A stretch of DNA of 31,121 nucleotides from Clostridiales bacterium (GTDB lineage Bacteria; Bacillota; Clostridia; Oscillospirales; CAG-272), in NCBI GenBank assembly GCA_018370615.1, contig JAGZAC010000001.1, forward strand, positions 1-31,121. Reading direction: 5' to 3'. Both the position numbers and the translations under genes were made by a program. Below are positions 1-7,778 of the stretch, piece by piece. The notes under the pieces are model-generated. The model saw nothing but the letters and a program-made list of their open reading frames with translations. It did no database searches and had not been told where the DNA came from. The first letter of the stretch is position 1, and each line of letters opens with the position of its first letter.

Positions 1-91
1 ACATCTCCCCACAAGGGGGCCTTTTCTTTTCGTGTAAGCCTCCCCTGTGTAAGGGGAGGTGGCTCGCCATAGGCGAGACGGAGGGGTTGTA
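1..91 (+). repeat. Intergenic palindromic repeat cluster 1 (one full unit, one truncated)
   Basis: Positions 1-22 are the end of a truncated unit (TCTCCCCACAAGGGGG). Positions 37-91 are a full plus-oriented unit: a CCTCCCC/GGGGAGG hairpin, then a tip hairpin CTCGCC-ata-GGCGAG, then GGAGGGGTTGTA. The same family recurs in four other gaps of this window. The cluster lies downstream of the T-box terminator on the minus strand, so it separates that leader from whatever gene follows to the left. Confidence 0.85.
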
Positions 92-98
92 ATACAAT

Positions 99-134
99 AA
101 AAAAGTCCTCATGAAGCTACAGCTTCATGAGGAC
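99..134 (-). terminator. T-box intrinsic terminator
   Basis: A perfect 14-bp inverted repeat (105-118 against 121-134, GTCCTCATGAAGCT) is followed on the minus strand by a run of six U (99-104). The hairpin directly follows the T-box sequence at 142-155, as expected for the terminator that competes with the antiterminator in a T-box leader. Confidence 0.93.
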
Positions 135-389
135 GAATGAACCGCGGTACCACCTCAATTGCCCAAATGGGCCCCTCAAAAGCACGGCGCCGTTTCCAAC
201 GCGATGCCCCGGCTTTGATAACGGACGCCGGCCCGTCGCCGCCTACTCAAGCAATATGCGCTTTTTTGGAGCGAAACTCACGGGATGTAATTCGCCTGTG
301 CCATCCTGCCGCCTTTCACCATCCGGCGGCTCTCTGAGAGGAACACGGCCCAAGGTACTTGTTCCCGGTCAATGCCTTTCTTTATATAC
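105..389 (-). promoter_or_regulatory. T-box leader, tyrosine specifier (UAC)
   Basis: Read on the minus strand, the RNA has a Stem I with the AGUA-type 5' side, an AGAGAG-type distal region followed by a GGAUGGUGAAA segment, the T-box AGGTGGTACCGCGG (142-155) and a terminator. Aligning the 3' side of the specifier loop with the known glycine leader pattern (GAA-N-codon-A) gives GAA-U-UAC-A, so the specifier is UAC at 287-289, a tyrosine codon. The regulated gene must lie left of the window and is expected to be tyrS or another tyrosine gene; that is inference. The class is certain from the T-box and terminator, and the amino acid call is fairly secure. Confidence 0.92.
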
Positions 390-395
390 AAGGGA

Positions 396-424
396 ATATT
401 ATCACAAATTGAAAGATTTGTCAA
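396..424 (-). promoter_or_regulatory. Promoter of the T-box transcript
   Basis: On the minus strand TTGACA (419-424) and TAATAT (396-401) are separated by 17 bases, a near-perfect housekeeping promoter. Transcription should begin near 389, just before Stem I of the T-box leader. Confidence 0.88.
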
Positions 425-461
425 TAGACAGCGAAAAAATTAATTTATTTCTCTTATGTAT

Positions 462-629
462 TTAATCTATTTTTGTAATAACAGGTTTTCCGTTTTCGTC
501 CAGCAGGGGCGTGAGTCCGCCGGCATTGGCACATTTTCGGAATATATAATTGACGCCTGTTTCTCTGTCTACAAAGATTTCGGTTGTATCAATCATCCCC
601 TGGTCGTAAATAGTAACAAACCGGTCCAT
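462..629 (-). CDS. Small DUF6440-like protein (55 aa)
   Basis: A 55-codon frame begins with ATG at 629, preceded by a strong AGGAGGA ribosome site, and ends with TAA at 462. The product starts MDRFVTIYDQG and contains VDRETGVNYIF followed by GGLTPLLDENGKPV. This is the layout I recall for the DUF6440 family, small cytoplasmic proteins of Firmicutes with no assigned role. It has no signal peptide or membrane segment. It begins 22 bases after the prs stop and is read the same way, so it is probably the last gene of the long minus-strand operon. No clear terminator follows before the T-box promoter. That this is a gene is well supported by the start context and motif; the function is unknown. 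Confidence 0.8.
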   Translation of the reverse strand: MDRFVTIYDQGMIDTTEIFVDRETGVNYIFRKCANAGGLTPLLDENGKPVITKID

Positions 630-651
630 AAACTTGTCCTCCTAATTTATA

Positions 652-1764
652 TTATTTCATCGTCTGCCTTTGTGTCTCATATTTTCGAATCAGCTCTTCA
701 ATTTTTGCGTGGGGATCCAGCAGGGTAGATACAGAGCTTCCCGTGTGCACTGAATAAATGTAGAAGGAAATATATTTTAGCAGATTGACTTCCCGGTACC
801 ACGGAGCTTGTATGACCGCCTCGCTTCGGTAGGACGCGTTGGTCACAAACACCGCCTCCAGAATCCCGTCCTTGTATGCTGCGTCAAATTTTTCCGTTCC
901 GCCGGTGAAGAAGCCGAAAGTGACGCCTACAAATATACGTTTTGCGCCGAACTGCTTAATTTTGAGGGCGGAATCCAGCATGGACTCTCCCGAGGCGATG
1001 ATGTCATCTATAATCAGCACATCCTTGCCCGCTACGTCCGGACCGATATATTTGTGCAGCTCCACCGGATTTTTTCCATCCTGCACCTTTTGCACGTTTC
1101 TTCTTTTATAAAACATGCCCAGGTCGATGCCCAGCTCGTTGGCATAGGCAAAATTCCGGTTGATTCCCCCGAAGTCTGGGCTGACCACTACCATGTGATC
1201 CTCGTCAAAAATCAAATCGTCATAGCTGCGGCACAGCGCCTTGATGGTCTGGTAGGTGGGCATTAAATTGTCAAATCCCATAAAGGGCGTTGCGTTTTGT
1301 ACCCGACTGTCGTGGAGGTCAAAGGACATCACATTGGAAACGCCGATGGTCTCCAGATGCTGCAGAGCTACGGCGCAGTCCAGGGATTCTCTGGCCACTC
1401 TCCGGTCCTGACGTGCGCTGTAAAGCAGCGGTGCAATCACATTGATTCGGTCGGCTTTGCCGCCGATAGCGGAAATGGTTCGCACCAGGTTCTGAAAATG
1501 GTCATCCGGGGACAGAGAGTTCTCATGCCCAAAAATATTGTATTTTACACTGTAGTTGCCCACATCTACGAAAATATATGCATCTTTTCCGCGAATGGAG
1601 TTTTGCAGTACTGCCTTGCCGTCCCCTGTGGCAAACCGAGGCAGCTCCACAGTAAAAATTTCACAGGGATAGTCCTTGCAGATGGTCTGCAGATAAGCCT
1701 GAACTCCCTGTGCCATCCATTCCATTCCTTGCAGCGGAACCAGTGCGATTGCCGATGGTGCCAT
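652..1764 (-). CDS. prs: Ribose-phosphate pyrophosphokinase, atypical clostridial form
   Basis: Makes PRPP from ribose 5-phosphate and ATP for nucleotide, histidine and tryptophan synthesis. The 370-aa product keeps the family order: SARQDRR near residue 117 (ATP-binding loop), FDLHD near 148, VSPDFGG near 195 and the C-terminal phosphoribosyl loop IIDDIIASGES at 251-261. In ordinary Prs that loop reads DDxxDTGGT; here the second Asp is Ala and the TGGT part is SGES. The protein is also about 50 residues longer than the typical 315. I recall similar SGES-type sequences annotated as Prs in clostridia, so this is a variant subgroup, but its activity is not shown by the sequence. ATG 1764 has a good AGGAGGT site. 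It follows rluD by 35 bases, in the same operon. Confidence 0.85.
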   Translation of the reverse strand: MAPSAIALVPLQGMEWMAQGVQAYLQTICKDYPCEIFTVELPRFATGDGKAVLQNSIRGKDAYIFVDVGNYSVKYNIFGHENSLSPDDHFQNLVRTISAIGGKADRINVIAPLLYSARQDRRVARESLDCAVALQHLETIGVSNVMSFDLHDSRVQNATPFMGFDNLMPTYQTIKALCRSYDDLIFDEDHMVVVSPDFGGINRNFAYANELGIDLGMFYKRRNVQKVQDGKNPVELHKYIGPDVAGKDVLIIDDIIASGESMLDSALKIKQFGAKRIFVGVTFGFFTGGTEKFDAAYKDGILEAVFVTNASYRSEAVIQAPWYREVNLLKYISFYIYSVHTGSSVSTLLDPHAKIEELIRKYETQRQTMK

Positions 1765-1799
1765 TTGTACCTCCTTGTATTTCCGGCTCTGCAGCCGTT

Positions 1800-2741
1800 T
1801 TATCCTTGTTCTAACAGTTCCAGAATCCGCATGAAATGTTCCGGCGGATTACATTGGAAGGTCACCCGCTGTTCTGTTCTTGGATGAACAAAAGACAGCT
1901 CGCCTGCGTGCAGGCACTGTCCGTGAAACAACGCGGGATGTTTTTTTTCAAAAGGGGTGGGACTGCCGCCGTATACGGGGTCCCCCAGTACTGGATGGCC
2001 GATGTACGCCATATGCACCCGAATCTGATGGGTGCGTCCGGTCTCCAGCTGCAGGCGGCACAGAGTGTGCCCGGTAAGCGCGCGCACCGGCGTATAGTGG
2101 GTGACGGCGCGGCGGCCGCCTTCTCGCAGTACTGCCATTTTTTTGCGGTCGGTGCGGTGCCTGCCGATGGGGGCGTCTACCGTGCCGCCCTCGTCTATCC
2201 TGCCTCGGAGAATCGCGCTGTACACCCGGTACATGGAGTGATCCTCCAACTGTGCGGCCAGGGAGAGATGGGCGGCATTGTTCTTCGCCGCTACAATCAG
2301 ACCGCTGGTATCCCGATCAATCCGGTGGACAATGCCTGGGCGGATTACCCCGTTGATGTCCGACAAGCTGTCCCCCGCATGGTACAGCAGGGCGGAAACC
2401 AGCGTTCCGCCAGCGTGCCCCGGCGCCGGATGGACCACCATTCCCTGGGGCTTATTTACTACGATAATGTCGTCGTCCTCATAGATAATATCGAGAGGGA
2501 TATTTTCCGGCAGCACTTCGCAGTCCTGTACCGGAGGGAGACATACGGTGAAGGTATCTCCCCCCTCTACCCGCAGGCTTTTGGATATGGGGTTTCCCTC
2601 TTTGATCACCGCTCCTGCATCCAGCAGCTGCTGGACGGCGCTGCGGGACATTTCCAGTGCGGTAGACAGAACTATGTCCACTCGTTTTCCGGCGTCCTCT
2701 GCTGCCACGGTGACTGTCTGCTTGGTACCGTACTCGTTCAT
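1800..2741 (-). CDS. rluD: RluA/RluD-family rRNA pseudouridine synthase
   Basis: Isomerises uridine to pseudouridine in RNA, most likely in helix 69 of 23S rRNA if it is a true RluD. The 313-aa product has an N-terminal S4 RNA-binding domain (about residues 10-70) and a catalytic domain with HRIDRDTSG, the family motif carrying the catalytic Asp. It ends with the usual TGRTHQIRVH and GHPVLGDPVYGG motifs. ATG 2741 overlaps the lspA stop by four bases (ATGA), so the two are translationally coupled; a longer frame to 2843 lies inside lspA and is rejected. The lspA-rluD pair is a classic Firmicute arrangement. Exact target specificity within RluA/C/D is inferred. Confidence 0.93.
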   Translation of the reverse strand: MNEYGTKQTVTVAAEDAGKRVDIVLSTALEMSRSAVQQLLDAGAVIKEGNPISKSLRVEGGDTFTVCLPPVQDCEVLPENIPLDIIYEDDDIIVVNKPQGMVVHPAPGHAGGTLVSALLYHAGDSLSDINGVIRPGIVHRIDRDTSGLIVAAKNNAAHLSLAAQLEDHSMYRVYSAILRGRIDEGGTVDAPIGRHRTDRKKMAVLREGGRRAVTHYTPVRALTGHTLCRLQLETGRTHQIRVHMAYIGHPVLGDPVYGGSPTPFEKKHPALFHGQCLHAGELSFVHPRTEQRVTFQCNPPEHFMRILELLEQG

Positions 2742-3241
2742 GTGTCCGCTCCACTGTCTGCGTCGGCAGCCGACTTTTTTTGTTTCTGTTCCCGGATTTC
2801 CGAGAGGATTAGATGCAGAATCAGCAGCCCACACCCCACGCACACAAAAGTATCTGCCACGTTAAAAATATAACTCCAAAACGGGATAAACTGCAGGTCG
2901 ATAAAGTCTACCACAGCTCCCCGGAAGATTCGGTCGATCATGTTGCCGATGCCGCCCCCCAGAATCATCCCCAGAGACAGGCGCACCAGAATGCTCCGGG
3001 GCTTTTCTTTCCATAGGTAAATCAGGATGGCGATGATGGCGATGGCGGACAGGACCATGAAAACCCAGCGGTGCTCAGATAGTATGCCGAATGCCGCACC
3101 TTCGTTTTCCGTGTATGTAAGATGAAAAACGCCTCTGATGGCTTCCACAGAGGCGCCTTCACTGATATTCTGTACAACGAGCAGCTTTGTAATTTGATCG
3201 AGAAAGATAACTGCTGCTGCGATCACAAGACACAAAATCAT
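2738..3241 (-). CDS. lspA: Lipoprotein signal peptidase (signal peptidase II)
   Basis: Integral membrane aspartyl protease that removes the signal peptide from diacylglyceryl-modified prolipoproteins. The 167-aa product has four hydrophobic segments and both catalytic motifs: GNMIDRIFRGAVVDFID with Asp112 and FNVADTF with Asp130. TYTENEGAAFG, the conserved N-terminal motif, is at about 42-52. A charged tail (EQKQKKSAAD) follows the last helix. Length is normal for the family. The start at 3241 has an AGAAAGG site about 12 bases upstream. It ends in an ATGA overlap with rluD and follows divIVA by 33 bases. Confidence 0.96.
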   Translation of the reverse strand: MILCLVIAAAVIFLDQITKLLVVQNISEGASVEAIRGVFHLTYTENEGAAFGILSEHRWVFMVLSAIAIIAILIYLWKEKPRSILVRLSLGMILGGGIGNMIDRIFRGAVVDFIDLQFIPFWSYIFNVADTFVCVGCGLLILHLILSEIREQKQKKSAADADSGADT

Positions 3242-3274
3242 ATTTGGAACGATACCTTTCTGGATATATGCAAA

Positions 3275-4081
3275 TTACTTCTTGTCTTCATCGTCATTTA
3301 CAAAATCACTCAGGTATTTGTAATAATCTGTCTCCTCTGGAGATACGGCGACAGATTCCGTATCAAAGGGATAAACTGTTTCCACATCCGCTTCTCCTTC
3401 ATCGGATGTGAAAAAATCGTCCTCTTCTTCCGGCACATTTGGTTGATCCTTCTGTGGAGAAACAGCTGCTTCTTCCGGTTCCGGTGTTTCTTCCTCTACT
3501 GGAACTTCCTCTACCTTCGGGAAAATCCCGTCCTCGGGATATTCTGTAAATACAGGGACGTCTGCCTCCGGCTCCCCTGCCTCTTCAAAAGTATTTACCG
3601 CATTGGAAATGCCGCTGTAGTCCGGTTCATATGTGAGAGATTGCGCGGCGTCGGTGATGGATTCAATCATTTCAATGTGGCTGCCGTACAGCTGAAACAG
3701 CTGGTCCTTGAAGGTAGATACCTGTGATTTCATTACGTCCAGGACTTGCATACGGTTTGCCACTTCCCCATCCAGCTCTGCTACAATTTTCCCGCACTCC
3801 GCTCTGGCCTCGTCCAAAAGGTTTGCAGCTCTCTGCTTTGCGTCCAGAATCATGGAAGCTGCTGCTTTTTTCGAGTCGGCGATATTCTGCCGCAGCTCGT
3901 CTTCCGCTTTAGAAAAGCTTTCGATCAGGTCCTCTGCCAGGTGGATGCGCTTTTCCAGCTCCACAATCCGGCCCTGGAGAAACTGATTTTTTTCGCTTAA
4001 ATTTTCGATGTATACGTCTACCGCTTCCGGATCGTACCCCTTTTTTACCATGGGAAATTTCTGTACGGAATCTGCACTCAT
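3275..4081 (-). CDS. divIVA: DivIVA-domain cell division / polarity protein
   Basis: A cytoplasmic coiled-coil protein expected to bind negatively curved membrane at the septum or poles. In 268 aa it shows the short N-terminal DivIVA membrane-binding domain (FPMVKKGYDPEAVDVYIENL, residues 9-28), then a long coiled coil rich in Ala, Glu and Lys to about residue 140. A very acidic, Pro/Glu-rich tail with no predicted fold follows (about 165-268, ending DDEDKK). The tail is longer than in the B. subtilis protein and may be a partner-binding region; that is inference. It sits in the conserved ylmH-divIVA-lspA order, 21 bases after ylmH and 33 before lspA. Confidence 0.93.
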   Translation of the reverse strand: MSADSVQKFPMVKKGYDPEAVDVYIENLSEKNQFLQGRIVELEKRIHLAEDLIESFSKAEDELRQNIADSKKAAASMILDAKQRAANLLDEARAECGKIVAELDGEVANRMQVLDVMKSQVSTFKDQLFQLYGSHIEMIESITDAAQSLTYEPDYSGISNAVNTFEEAGEPEADVPVFTEYPEDGIFPKVEEVPVEEETPEPEEAAVSPQKDQPNVPEEEDDFFTSDEGEADVETVYPFDTESVAVSPEETDYYKYLSDFVNDDEDKK

Positions 4082-4102
4082 AACGCCACGCCCTTTCTTA
4101 GC

Positions 4103-5074
4103 TCATTGATACTTTCTTGCTGCAAGGTGGATCCTGCCACGTCCGGTAGGCCGCCCAATTTCGTCAACTTGGAATTTTCCGTATCCCCGTACGGAGAGAA
4201 TGTCTCCAGGCTCTATCTGCGCATCCGTTTCTGTGATGGGATCGTAATTGATTTCTACCATCCCACGCTGAATCAGACTGGCGGCCTCTTCTCTGGACAC
4301 GTTGCAAAGTGCACGCACAACACCGTCAGCCCTGGGAGACGCCACTGTTCCCTGAACCGGAATGTATTGCTGTCGGGGGACAAATCCCGCCGGCAGGCGG
4401 CAGGGTGCGGCATGCACTGTATCCCGTCCTGCTTTTTTCAGCTCATTTATAAGATATGCGGCAGCCTTTGCCTGGCAGAACACCACTGCGTGAAAGTCGT
4501 CCCATATGACAATGTCGCCCAAAACCTCTCGTTTTATACCCAAGGACAGGAGAGACCCCATCCAGTCCCGGTGAGAAAGGGTGCGAAACCCGCTTCCCTC
4601 CAGAAGCAGGGGGGAAATGAATTCGGAAAGCAGGCCGGAAGCTTCTGCCGCTTCCAGCTTCTCCGGCAGGGTATCATAGAAATCGGAAGAAGATTCTGCC
4701 TCTCTTTCCTCCAGTCCGGCCATTGACAATAGCTGCAGAAAATACGCTTCCCGCTCCTGGGAGAAAAACTGATTTGGAGAAGAGGATGGACCCTCGGAGG
4801 AAAAGGACAAAACCCATGTCGGCAGATATATGGCCATACGCCGTGTGGCACCCCTGCAGCCGCCCCAAAAATACATTTGATCTGCCCGCCGCTGAGTCAG
4901 GGCGCTTTCAAACAAAAGCCGCTGCTCTCTGGGGGACAAAAAAGAGGATGCGACTGCAGAATGTTCTGCCCGGGCGGACAGTTCTGCACCGCGGGCAATC
5001 AGCAGCCGCTCTTCTTCATTTATGCGGGCACCGCCGGGGAAGGGATTTTGTTTTGTCATATCTGCCATTTCCAT
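4103..5074 (-). CDS. ylmH: YlmH-like S4-domain RNA-binding protein
   Basis: A 323-aa protein of the YlmH family, always found in the sepF-divIVA region of Firmicutes. The family diagnostic SSFLSPREQ is near residue 43, a YlmH-type RNA-binding region follows, and a C-terminal S4 domain occupies about residues 245-320. In B. subtilis YlmH has been connected to ribosome-associated quality control; whether that holds here is inference. It is somewhat longer than the usual 255-270 aa, with extra residues at both ends. No convincing ribosome site precedes ATG 5074; ATG 5059 (MTKQN) is an alternative start. It lies 69 bases after sepF. Confidence 0.9.
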   Translation of the reverse strand: MEMADMTKQNPFPGGARINEEERLLIARGAELSARAEHSAVASSFLSPREQRLLFESALTQRRADQMYFWGGCRGATRRMAIYLPTWVLSFSSEGPSSSPNQFFSQEREAYFLQLLSMAGLEEREAESSSDFYDTLPEKLEAAEASGLLSEFISPLLLEGSGFRTLSHRDWMGSLLSLGIKREVLGDIVIWDDFHAVVFCQAKAAAYLINELKKAGRDTVHAAPCRLPAGFVPRQQYIPVQGTVASPRADGVVRALCNVSREEAASLIQRGMVEINYDPITETDAQIEPGDILSVRGYGKFQVDEIGRPTGRGRIHLAARKYQ

Positions 5075-5143
5075 TTACAGAACAAGTGCCGCCTTACGTG
5101 CGGGAAAGTCCAGCGCGAAAGACGGCAGCCGCTTTATATCCAA

Positions 5144-5692
5144 TTAATATTCGCCAAACTCGTCGGAGGAATTTTCTTCCGATGCATTTTGAGACTGCGC
5201 GCCTCTTTTTGTAAGCTTTGCGTCTCCCACGTCTACGTTATTGGGGGTAATCACATATGCGTTGGTTGCAATTTTCTTCAGGGATCCGTCGATAGAATAT
5301 GCCACCCCGGACAAAAAGTCGATGAGTCGACGCGCCGTTTCCTTGTTGGTACTCTCCAGATTCAAAACGACCGTTCTTCTGGAAAGCAGGTGATCGGCAA
5401 TTTGTGCAACGCTGTCGAAGGATTCCGGTTTTACCACCTTCATTTCCAGCGCGCTGCCGGCTGTACCGGAAAGACTGATGCCGCCGCCCATACCGATTCC
5501 GCCCAGGCCTGTGCCTGCTCCTGTGCTGACATTTGCTCCGGCATTCATGTTGCCGGCGGCAGCTGTGTCCATTTCCTCCGGTTCTTCATAGGAGCCGAAG
5601 CTTTCAGAATAATATCCGTCGTCATTGTACGCGTCATCGTAAGCGTCTTCTGCGCCGCCCATTCTTTTTTTAATATTATCAACGATACCCAT
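5144..5692 (-). CDS. sepF: Cell division protein SepF
   Basis: SepF forms rings that bind FtsZ filaments and tether them to the membrane during septum formation. The 182-aa product begins MGIVDNIKKRMG, an amphipathic membrane-targeting helix typical of SepF. A Tyr/Asp/Glu-rich linker and a Gly-rich stretch (about 60-90) follow. The conserved core lies at about 95-165, with VVLNLEST and RLIDFLSGVAYSIDGSLKKI. The start at 5692 has GGAGGTT seven bases upstream; a longer frame to 5767 has no such site and overlaps yggS. The Gly-rich linker is longer than in B. subtilis (151 aa). It is part of the division cluster between yggS and ylmH. Confidence 0.95.
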   Translation of the reverse strand: MGIVDNIKKRMGGAEDAYDDAYNDDGYYSESFGSYEEPEEMDTAAAGNMNAGANVSTGAGTGLGGIGMGGGISLSGTAGSALEMKVVKPESFDSVAQIADHLLSRRTVVLNLESTNKETARRLIDFLSGVAYSIDGSLKKIATNAYVITPNNVDVGDAKLTKRGAQSQNASEENSSDEFGEY

Positions 5693-5735
5693 TCGTTCAA
5701 CCTCCGGTTTGATTTCGTTTCTATATTTTCGTGTT

Positions 5736-6452
5736 TTACAGGTAAACCCGCGGTCCGAAAATCGCACTTCCGATACGGACCATGGTTGCGCCCGCCTCTA
5801 TGGCGGCTTCGAAACTGTCGCTCATCCCCATGGATAATACAGACTCTATTCTATTATGCGATTTTTTTCGCAAAATGTCAAGGTAAATTTCATATGTTTT
5901 ACAAAAATATTTCAAATATTCGTCCTTTTTTCTGCAAATCGGCGCCATGGTCATCAGTCCCCGCAGGCGAATGCCGGGGATTTCCTCCAGTGCATCTGTA
6001 AAGGCTTGCGTCTCTTCCGGGAGGATTCCAGTTTTGTTTTCCTCACGGCCGATGTTGATTTCTGCCAGAACATCCGTCACCACGCCGGCGGCCTGGCTGC
6101 GCTTCCCGATTTCCTGGGCCAGATGCAGAGAATCCACTGACTGAATCATGTCCACTTTCCCTACAATCTGCCGTACCTTGTTGGTCTGCAGATGCCCCAG
6201 AATGTGGAGAGGCACCTGGCCTTTCAAAAGGTCATATTTTGAAAGGAACTCCTGCACCTTGTTCTCCCCCACGGCAGCCAGTCCCAGTTCGTGAATGGCA
6301 AAGAGAATCTCTTCCGGATCCACCGTTTTGGTGGCAGCCAGCAGCGTTACTTCTCCTGTGATGGATTTGTCGCGCCGCAGCTTTGCCTCTTCGATTTTTT
6401 CCGTGATCCGCTTAAAGTTTTCCGTAATAATATGTTTTCTTTCCTGTGTCAT
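5736..6452 (-). CDS. yggS: YggS/PLPBP family pyridoxal phosphate-binding protein
   Basis: A 238-aa single-domain TIM-barrel protein that binds PLP without a known enzymatic reaction and affects vitamin B6 and amino acid homeostasis. The PLP lysine is Lys42 in LLAATKTV. Further family motifs are HILGHLQTNK, SVDSLHLA, INIGREENKTGI and the C-terminal phosphate-binding MGMSDSFEAAIEAG...VRIGSAIFG. ATG 6452 was chosen because AGAAAGG precedes it and the residues upstream overlap the previous gene. It sits directly before sepF, as in most Firmicutes and cyanobacteria. Confidence 0.95.
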   Translation of the reverse strand: MTQERKHIITENFKRITEKIEEAKLRRDKSITGEVTLLAATKTVDPEEILFAIHELGLAAVGENKVQEFLSKYDLLKGQVPLHILGHLQTNKVRQIVGKVDMIQSVDSLHLAQEIGKRSQAAGVVTDVLAEINIGREENKTGILPEETQAFTDALEEIPGIRLRGLMTMAPICRKKDEYLKYFCKTYEIYLDILRKKSHNRIESVLSMGMSDSFEAAIEAGATMVRIGSAIFGPRVYL

Positions 6453-6480
6453 ATATATGCAGCCTTTCTTAAAATTCCGC

Positions 6481-7761
6481 TCAGCCGCTGAGCACTTTTC
6501 CGTCATACAGCGCTTTGCCTTCCGTAATCAGATTTTCGTGCTGGGCAAGCCACTGATACCCCTCCGGCGGGTCCGCTTCCGGATTGGTTTCTGCGATGTA
6601 ATATCCATCGGTGACAATGAGTGTGGATATGGGACGAAATGCCACAGTGGAGCCGTCCAGCACATATACGCCGGTGACCCCATCTACCACACGCACCGCA
6701 GATACCGGAATCTGAAATCCAGTGTATTCCGCCGTGAGAAGCTGTACGGTCTGGGTACGGGAAAAATCAAATCCGCTGGGCATTTCTCTGGTAGACAGGA
6801 TCATGGCAAACCGTTCGCCGCCGTCTAGGATGCTGTAGATTTCCATATCCAGCCGATATTCTCCCCCGGCGCTGAAATAAACGGTACAGCTGTCAGCGTT
6901 TTCGTAGGTTTCCAAATACTCCCGCTCCAGGGTACACACCAGAAACCACTGACTGTCAGTGACGATTTTTCCTGCCGCCTGGGTTTCCGATGCCGGCTGA
7001 GCACTCAGCTTTTCCATCAGGGCAGTGTAGGAAAGCTCGTCGTCCAAGAGAAACTCCGTTGTAAAAACGGACTCGTATCCGTCACAGGATGCATAGTAAT
7101 ATCCGCTGACGGGAGTGGTGACCGTTTCCAGCCAGGATCCAAGTCCCGATACAAGAGAGGCACGTTCCGCCTGGAGTGCGGCAATTTCACTGGTGAAATC
7201 TACGTCCGCCCCCGAGAGGATCAGTCGCTTGTTTACCGATTCCAAAAAGGCGGCCCGCTGCATGCTGGTATCTGATGTGCGGCCGCTGTCGCCGGCGGCG
7301 CGGATTTGAGAGAGAATGGCGGAAATTTCTTCGTCAATGGTTTGGGAATCCTTCAAGCTTTGGGTGTCTCCGGCGGAGCATTCCTGCAAGAGAGCGATTT
7401 GCTGGTCAATTTCCGCCACCTTTGCCCGCACATCCACGCTGCTGCCTGTGTACAGTCGGGCGGCTTCCGCCCCTTTTGCAAGCCGAATGCCGTCGCCCAC
7501 CATGGGAAACAGCGTGTTGTCCGCAGCAGATGCGCTCCCCGACAGCAGCAGCGTCTGCTCGCTGCGGAAAATATATCCTCCGGCCTCTATGGTATTTTCC
7601 ACTGTGGTTTCCGCAACCGGCTGAATTTCTACTTCTCGTGTGAAGGTTCTCCACAAGTGAAAGCCCAGGTAAAATACGAGGCAGAGAGACAGAAGCGCTC
7701 CCAAAACATATAAACCTACCCGTTTTAAATATTCGGTATCTATAGAGAACCCCCCTTTCAT
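6481..7761 (-). CDS. HlyD-like membrane-anchored protein of the division cluster
   Basis: A 426-aa protein with a short cytoplasmic N-terminus, one membrane helix (about residues 14-34) and a large extracytoplasmic part. The region around 45-75 resembles a half-lipoyl hairpin, followed by coiled-coil segments (about 110-210). A second half-lipoyl region (TTPVSGYYYASCDGYE) lies near 216-231, and beta-rich sequence with VSAVRVVDGVTGVYVLDG lies near 350. This is the HlyD/membrane-fusion layout, and such proteins recur beside yggS-sepF in clostridia. No transporter is encoded nearby, so an export role is doubtful and an envelope or division role is an inference. It starts 17 bases after the yhaN-like gene without a clear ribosome site. 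Confidence 0.75.
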   Translation of the reverse strand: MKGGFSIDTEYLKRVGLYVLGALLSLCLVFYLGFHLWRTFTREVEIQPVAETTVENTIEAGGYIFRSEQTLLLSGSASAADNTLFPMVGDGIRLAKGAEAARLYTGSSVDVRAKVAEIDQQIALLQECSAGDTQSLKDSQTIDEEISAILSQIRAAGDSGRTSDTSMQRAAFLESVNKRLILSGADVDFTSEIAALQAERASLVSGLGSWLETVTTPVSGYYYASCDGYESVFTTEFLLDDELSYTALMEKLSAQPASETQAAGKIVTDSQWFLVCTLEREYLETYENADSCTVYFSAGGEYRLDMEIYSILDGGERFAMILSTREMPSGFDFSRTQTVQLLTAEYTGFQIPVSAVRVVDGVTGVYVLDGSTVAFRPISTLIVTDGYYIAETNPEADPPEGYQWLAQHENLITEGKALYDGKVLSG

Positions 7762-7778
7762 AGGATATTTGCCGTGTC

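Noticed and set aside
127..465. A plus-strand frame of 112 codons at the left edge
   Set aside because: It lies over the T-box leader, which is strongly supported on the minus strand by motif, terminator and promoter.
1836..2873. A 345-codon plus-strand frame across rluD and the end of lspA
   Set aside because: Covers two clear minus-strand genes that overlap by ATGA; no start context or domain.
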